DNA from: an uncultured Collinsella sp.
GTDB taxonomy: Bacteria; Actinomycetota; Coriobacteriia; Coriobacteriales; Coriobacteriaceae
Reading direction: 5' to 3'
Assembly (NCBI GenBank): GCA_900757385.1
Contig: CAAENO010000071.1
Coordinates: 1-21,981 of the forward strand
Length of the DNA: 21,981 nucleotides
Below, one piece after another: positions 19,916 to 21,981 of the stretch. The notes below the pieces were generated by a model, which was not told the origin of the DNA, ran no database searches, and was given only the letters and a program-made list of their open reading frames with translations. The translations under genes and the position numbers were made by a program. The first letter of the stretch is position 1, and each line of letters starts with the position of its first letter.

Positions 19916-21981
19916 CATTCGGAGCGCAGGGCTTCCACGGGGTCTTTCTTGGATGCGCTGCGGGCCGGCAGCAGGCCAGCGACAACCGTCAGCAACACCG
20001 AAATCGCGATGAGCACCAGCGCATCCTGCACGGGCAGGCTCATCAGATTGGGGACCTGTTTGACCGCAAGCGCCCAGGCATTGACCGGAAAACTCACGAG
20101 CACCACGACGACGATGGCGAAGACGCCAGCAATGAGGCCTTCGATGAAAGTCTCGGCGTTGAACACGTTGGCCACATTGCGCTTCGACGCGCCGATCGCG
20201 CGCAGGATGCCAATCTCCTTTTTACGTTCCAGCACGCTGATGTAGGTGATGATGCCGATCATGATGGAGCTGACGACCAAGCTGATGCTCACAAATGCGA
20301 TGAGCACCAAGCTGATGGTGTTCACGATGTCGGTTACCGAACCCATGATAATGCCCATGTAGTCGGTGTACGAGATTGCCTGCTCGTCGTGGCCGGCGGC
20401 TTTGACCTGCTTGTTATACGCATCGATGTGATCGAGTACGCGCTCCTTGGCCTCAAAGTCGCGCGGGAAAATCTTAACCGAGATGGGATCTGCCTCATCC
20501 GCATAGCCCAACGTGGTCAGATTGTTGTCGTAGGTGAGCTGCGACGCCTTGGCATAGCTCATCATGAGCGAACTCAGGTCCTCAGCGTCCATGTTAAAGT
20601 GGATAGCGCGAGCAAAGGCGTTCGCATCCACGCGCATGGCGCTCGCCAGGTTGGCAAAACTCGAAGACATCTGCGTCGCCATCTGGTCCATAAGCCCTGC
20701 CGCGCCCGCCTTGAGCTGAGCTGATACCGTCGTGGCAATCTGCTCGCTGACCGCCTTCATCACCTGATCCATAGACTGCTGCAGATACGGAGCAAGCTGC
20801 TTTTGCACATAGTCGGTCATCGCCTGCTGCAGCCGCTCGGCCAGGGCATCGCCGCCGAGCGCCTTGAGCTGAGCCAGGCATTGCTGGGCTGTGGCATCGT
20901 GCTCAAGATACGCCGAGAATGCGGCGGCAAGCTTTGACGCGTCCTTAAGATCTTCGGGCGACAGCGCCTTAAACTGATCCGACTGCATAAAGCCCTCAAA
21001 CAGCTGGTTGGCAAGCGTTCCCACCTGCTGCATTTGCTCGGGCGTGAGTTCCAGGCCGTCGAAGATGCCCGAGAAATCTGGAGCCGGCGCTTTGGCCATG
21101 ATGTCGCTGAAGTCGATATCCTTTCCAACGCCCGAAAGGTCAATGTCCAGCCCGGACAGGTCGATACCGGAAAGGTCCATACCGCCGGCCGCACCCGAAA
21201 GCACAGACGCATCGAACGAGAACGCGCTCTTCAGCGCCGCCTCGTCCACACTGAACATGCTGCCCAGATCAACGCCTTGCTTGGCCTCGCCTTGCAGCTC
21301 GTCGAAGGTTTTGCCTGTAAAGACATCCGTCTCGGGGTGGGCAAGCTGCTCCTGCACGATCTGCGAATCGGCAGCGCGCTCCATAAGCTGTCGAGTCAGC
21401 GCATGCGTGTAGGCAATGCCCGGAGACAACGCACTCGCATTGGCCGTCTCGTTAGGTCGCACCACGCCCACAATGCGCACGTCAATACCGTCGGCAACCT
21501 TGGCGGCCATAAAGTCGGCGTCGCCAGACATGTCGGTCCACATGCCGGTCTCTTCGTTTTTGCGATAGGCATCGGCCGGCGACAGTACCTTAAACGTCGT
21601 GGACAGCGCATCGTCGTAGGTAAAATCGGTGCCGGTCTCGGGCGTCTCGACCTTGCCATCGGCCGTCATGGCGCTGTTGACCAGATCGTTGAGCTCGTCG
21701 ATATCCAGCGCACCGATGCTGTAGAGCGTATAGTCGCCCACCGTGCCGCGGCTCGAAAGCACCATTACGGCTTCGTTAGCAGACGTAGGCCAATGCCCCG
21801 CCACGACATCGTACTGGCTGTCGAGCAGGCTCTGGTCGTCAATCATCTCGTTAAAGACCGAGGTTCCCATGGATTCCATGCCCACCGTTGCCGCCGAGCT
21901 CGCGCCTCCGCTCATGGCCTCGGTCATGGCGTTGGGCACCAGCCGGACAGGCTTCTCATCGCCCTTGCCGGCACGATAGAC
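19915..21981 (-). CDS. FtsX/MacB-type ABC transporter permease, C-terminal part with large extracytoplasmic domain
   Basis: The frame is open to the right edge, so the N-terminus (and any fused ATPase domain) is outside; 688 codons are visible. The last ~170 residues are the FtsX core. One TM segment, SLVLIAFVSISLVVSSIMIG, is followed by the coupling motif VLERKKEIGILRAIGASKRNV. Two more TM segments follow (FIEGLIAGVFAIVVVVLVSF; ALVLIAISVLLTVVAGLLPA), then the end RSASKKDPVEALRSE. The preceding ~500 residues are an outer domain with MacB-like stretches (DSQYDVVAGHWPTSANEAVM, DIDELNDLV). It also has an unusual Asp/Gly/Ser-rich run (DLSGIDLSGLDIDLSG, nt ~21085-21180) and a long amphipathic helical part (LAERLQQAMTDYVQKQLAPY). 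Members export peptides or lipids or act as mechanotransmitters. A REP palindrome abuts its stop. Confidence 0.9.
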   Translation of the reverse strand, partial: VYRAGKGDEKPVRLVPNAMTEAMSGGASSAATVGMESMGTSVFNEMIDDQSLLDSQYDVVAGHWPTSANEAVMVLSSRGTVGDYTLYSIGALDIDELNDLVNSAMTADGKVETPETGTDFTYDDALSTTFKVLSPADAYRKNEETGMWTDMSGDADFMAAKVADGIDVRIVGVVRPNETANASALSPGIAYTHALTRQLMERAADSQIVQEQLAHPETDVFTGKTFDELQGEAKQGVDLGSMFSVDEAALKSAFSFDASVLSGAAGGMDLSGIDLSGLDIDLSGVGKDIDFSDIMAKAPAPDFSGIFDGLELTPEQMQQVGTLANQLFEGFMQSDQFKALSPEDLKDASKLAAAFSAYLEHDATAQQCLAQLKALGGDALAERLQQAMTDYVQKQLAPYLQQSMDQVMKAVSEQIATTVSAQLKAGAAGLMDQMATQMSSSFANLASAMRVDANAFARAIHFNMDAEDLSSLMMSYAKASQLTYDNNLTTLGYADEADPISVKIFPRDFEAKERVLDHIDAYNKQVKAAGHDEQAISYTDYMGIIMGSVTDIVNTISLVLIAFVSISLVVSSIMIGIITYISVLERKKEIGILRAIGASKRNVANVFNAETFIEGLIAGVFAIVVVVLVSFPVNAWALAVKQVPNLMSLPVQDALVLIAISVLLTVVAGLLPARSASKKDPVEALRSE

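Overview
ORGANISM. The window looks like chromosomal DNA of a high-GC, gut-type anaerobe, most likely a Coriobacteriia member such as Collinsella. I infer this from the GC-rich codon use, the strong AGGAG-type ribosome sites, an Nim-like flavoprotein next to a hybrid kinase, MgtA-type ATPases, and several families of intergenic palindromes that I associate with Collinsella-like genomes. No rRNA or marker gene is present to prove it. No tRNA, rRNA, CRISPR array or complete insertion sequence was seen. LAYOUT. 1-4.6 kb holds ordinary genes: the 3' end of a hybrid sensor kinase, an Nim-like FMN protein, a PatB/MalY C-S lyase (minus), the tRNA methyltransferase TrmO (minus), and a divergent pair of an XRE/zinc-ribbon/TipAS fusion regulator and a glutaredoxin. 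4.6-5.9 kb is a repeat island. It contains two copies of a composite terminator-plus-palindrome repeat, a 246-bp element with 43-nt inverted ends (MITE-like), a perfect 14-bp palindrome, and one small ribbon-helix-helix gene with its own operator. 5.9-10.6 kb has Dus and LysR on the minus strand. The LysR gene is divergent from a plus-strand redox cluster of two aldo/keto reductases, a 79-aa protein and a flavodoxin. 10.8-17.0 kb is a minus-strand magnesium-type transport block. Its order of transcription is a short MgtA-like P-type ATPase, a receiver-less OmpR-type winged-helix protein, a terminator, full-length MgtA, a 51-aa single-pass membrane protein, and a 20-bp terminator. 17.0-18.1 kb is a second decayed or repetitive area, with a broken copy of the membrane gene found 1.5 kb further on and a 184-bp inverted-repeat element. 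18.1-22 kb has a DUF3592-like membrane protein, an uncharacterised three-TM membrane protein, and the C-terminal two thirds or so of a large FtsX/MacB-type ABC permease (minus, runs off the window). HOW THE GENES MAY WORK TOGETHER. The LysR protein probably controls the divergent reductase/flavodoxin cluster. The winged-helix protein is probably co-transcribed with the short ATPase and could control itself and the neighbouring mgtA. The 51-aa protein probably modulates or stabilises MgtA, as small membrane peptides do for other transport ATPases. MOST INTERESTING POINTS. These are the paired ATPases with a receiver-less winged-helix protein and a micro-membrane-protein, the XRE/Zn-ribbon/TipAS fusion, the four families of mobile or palindromic intergenic repeats (one of which supplies a stop codon), and the pseudogene next to its intact paralogue.
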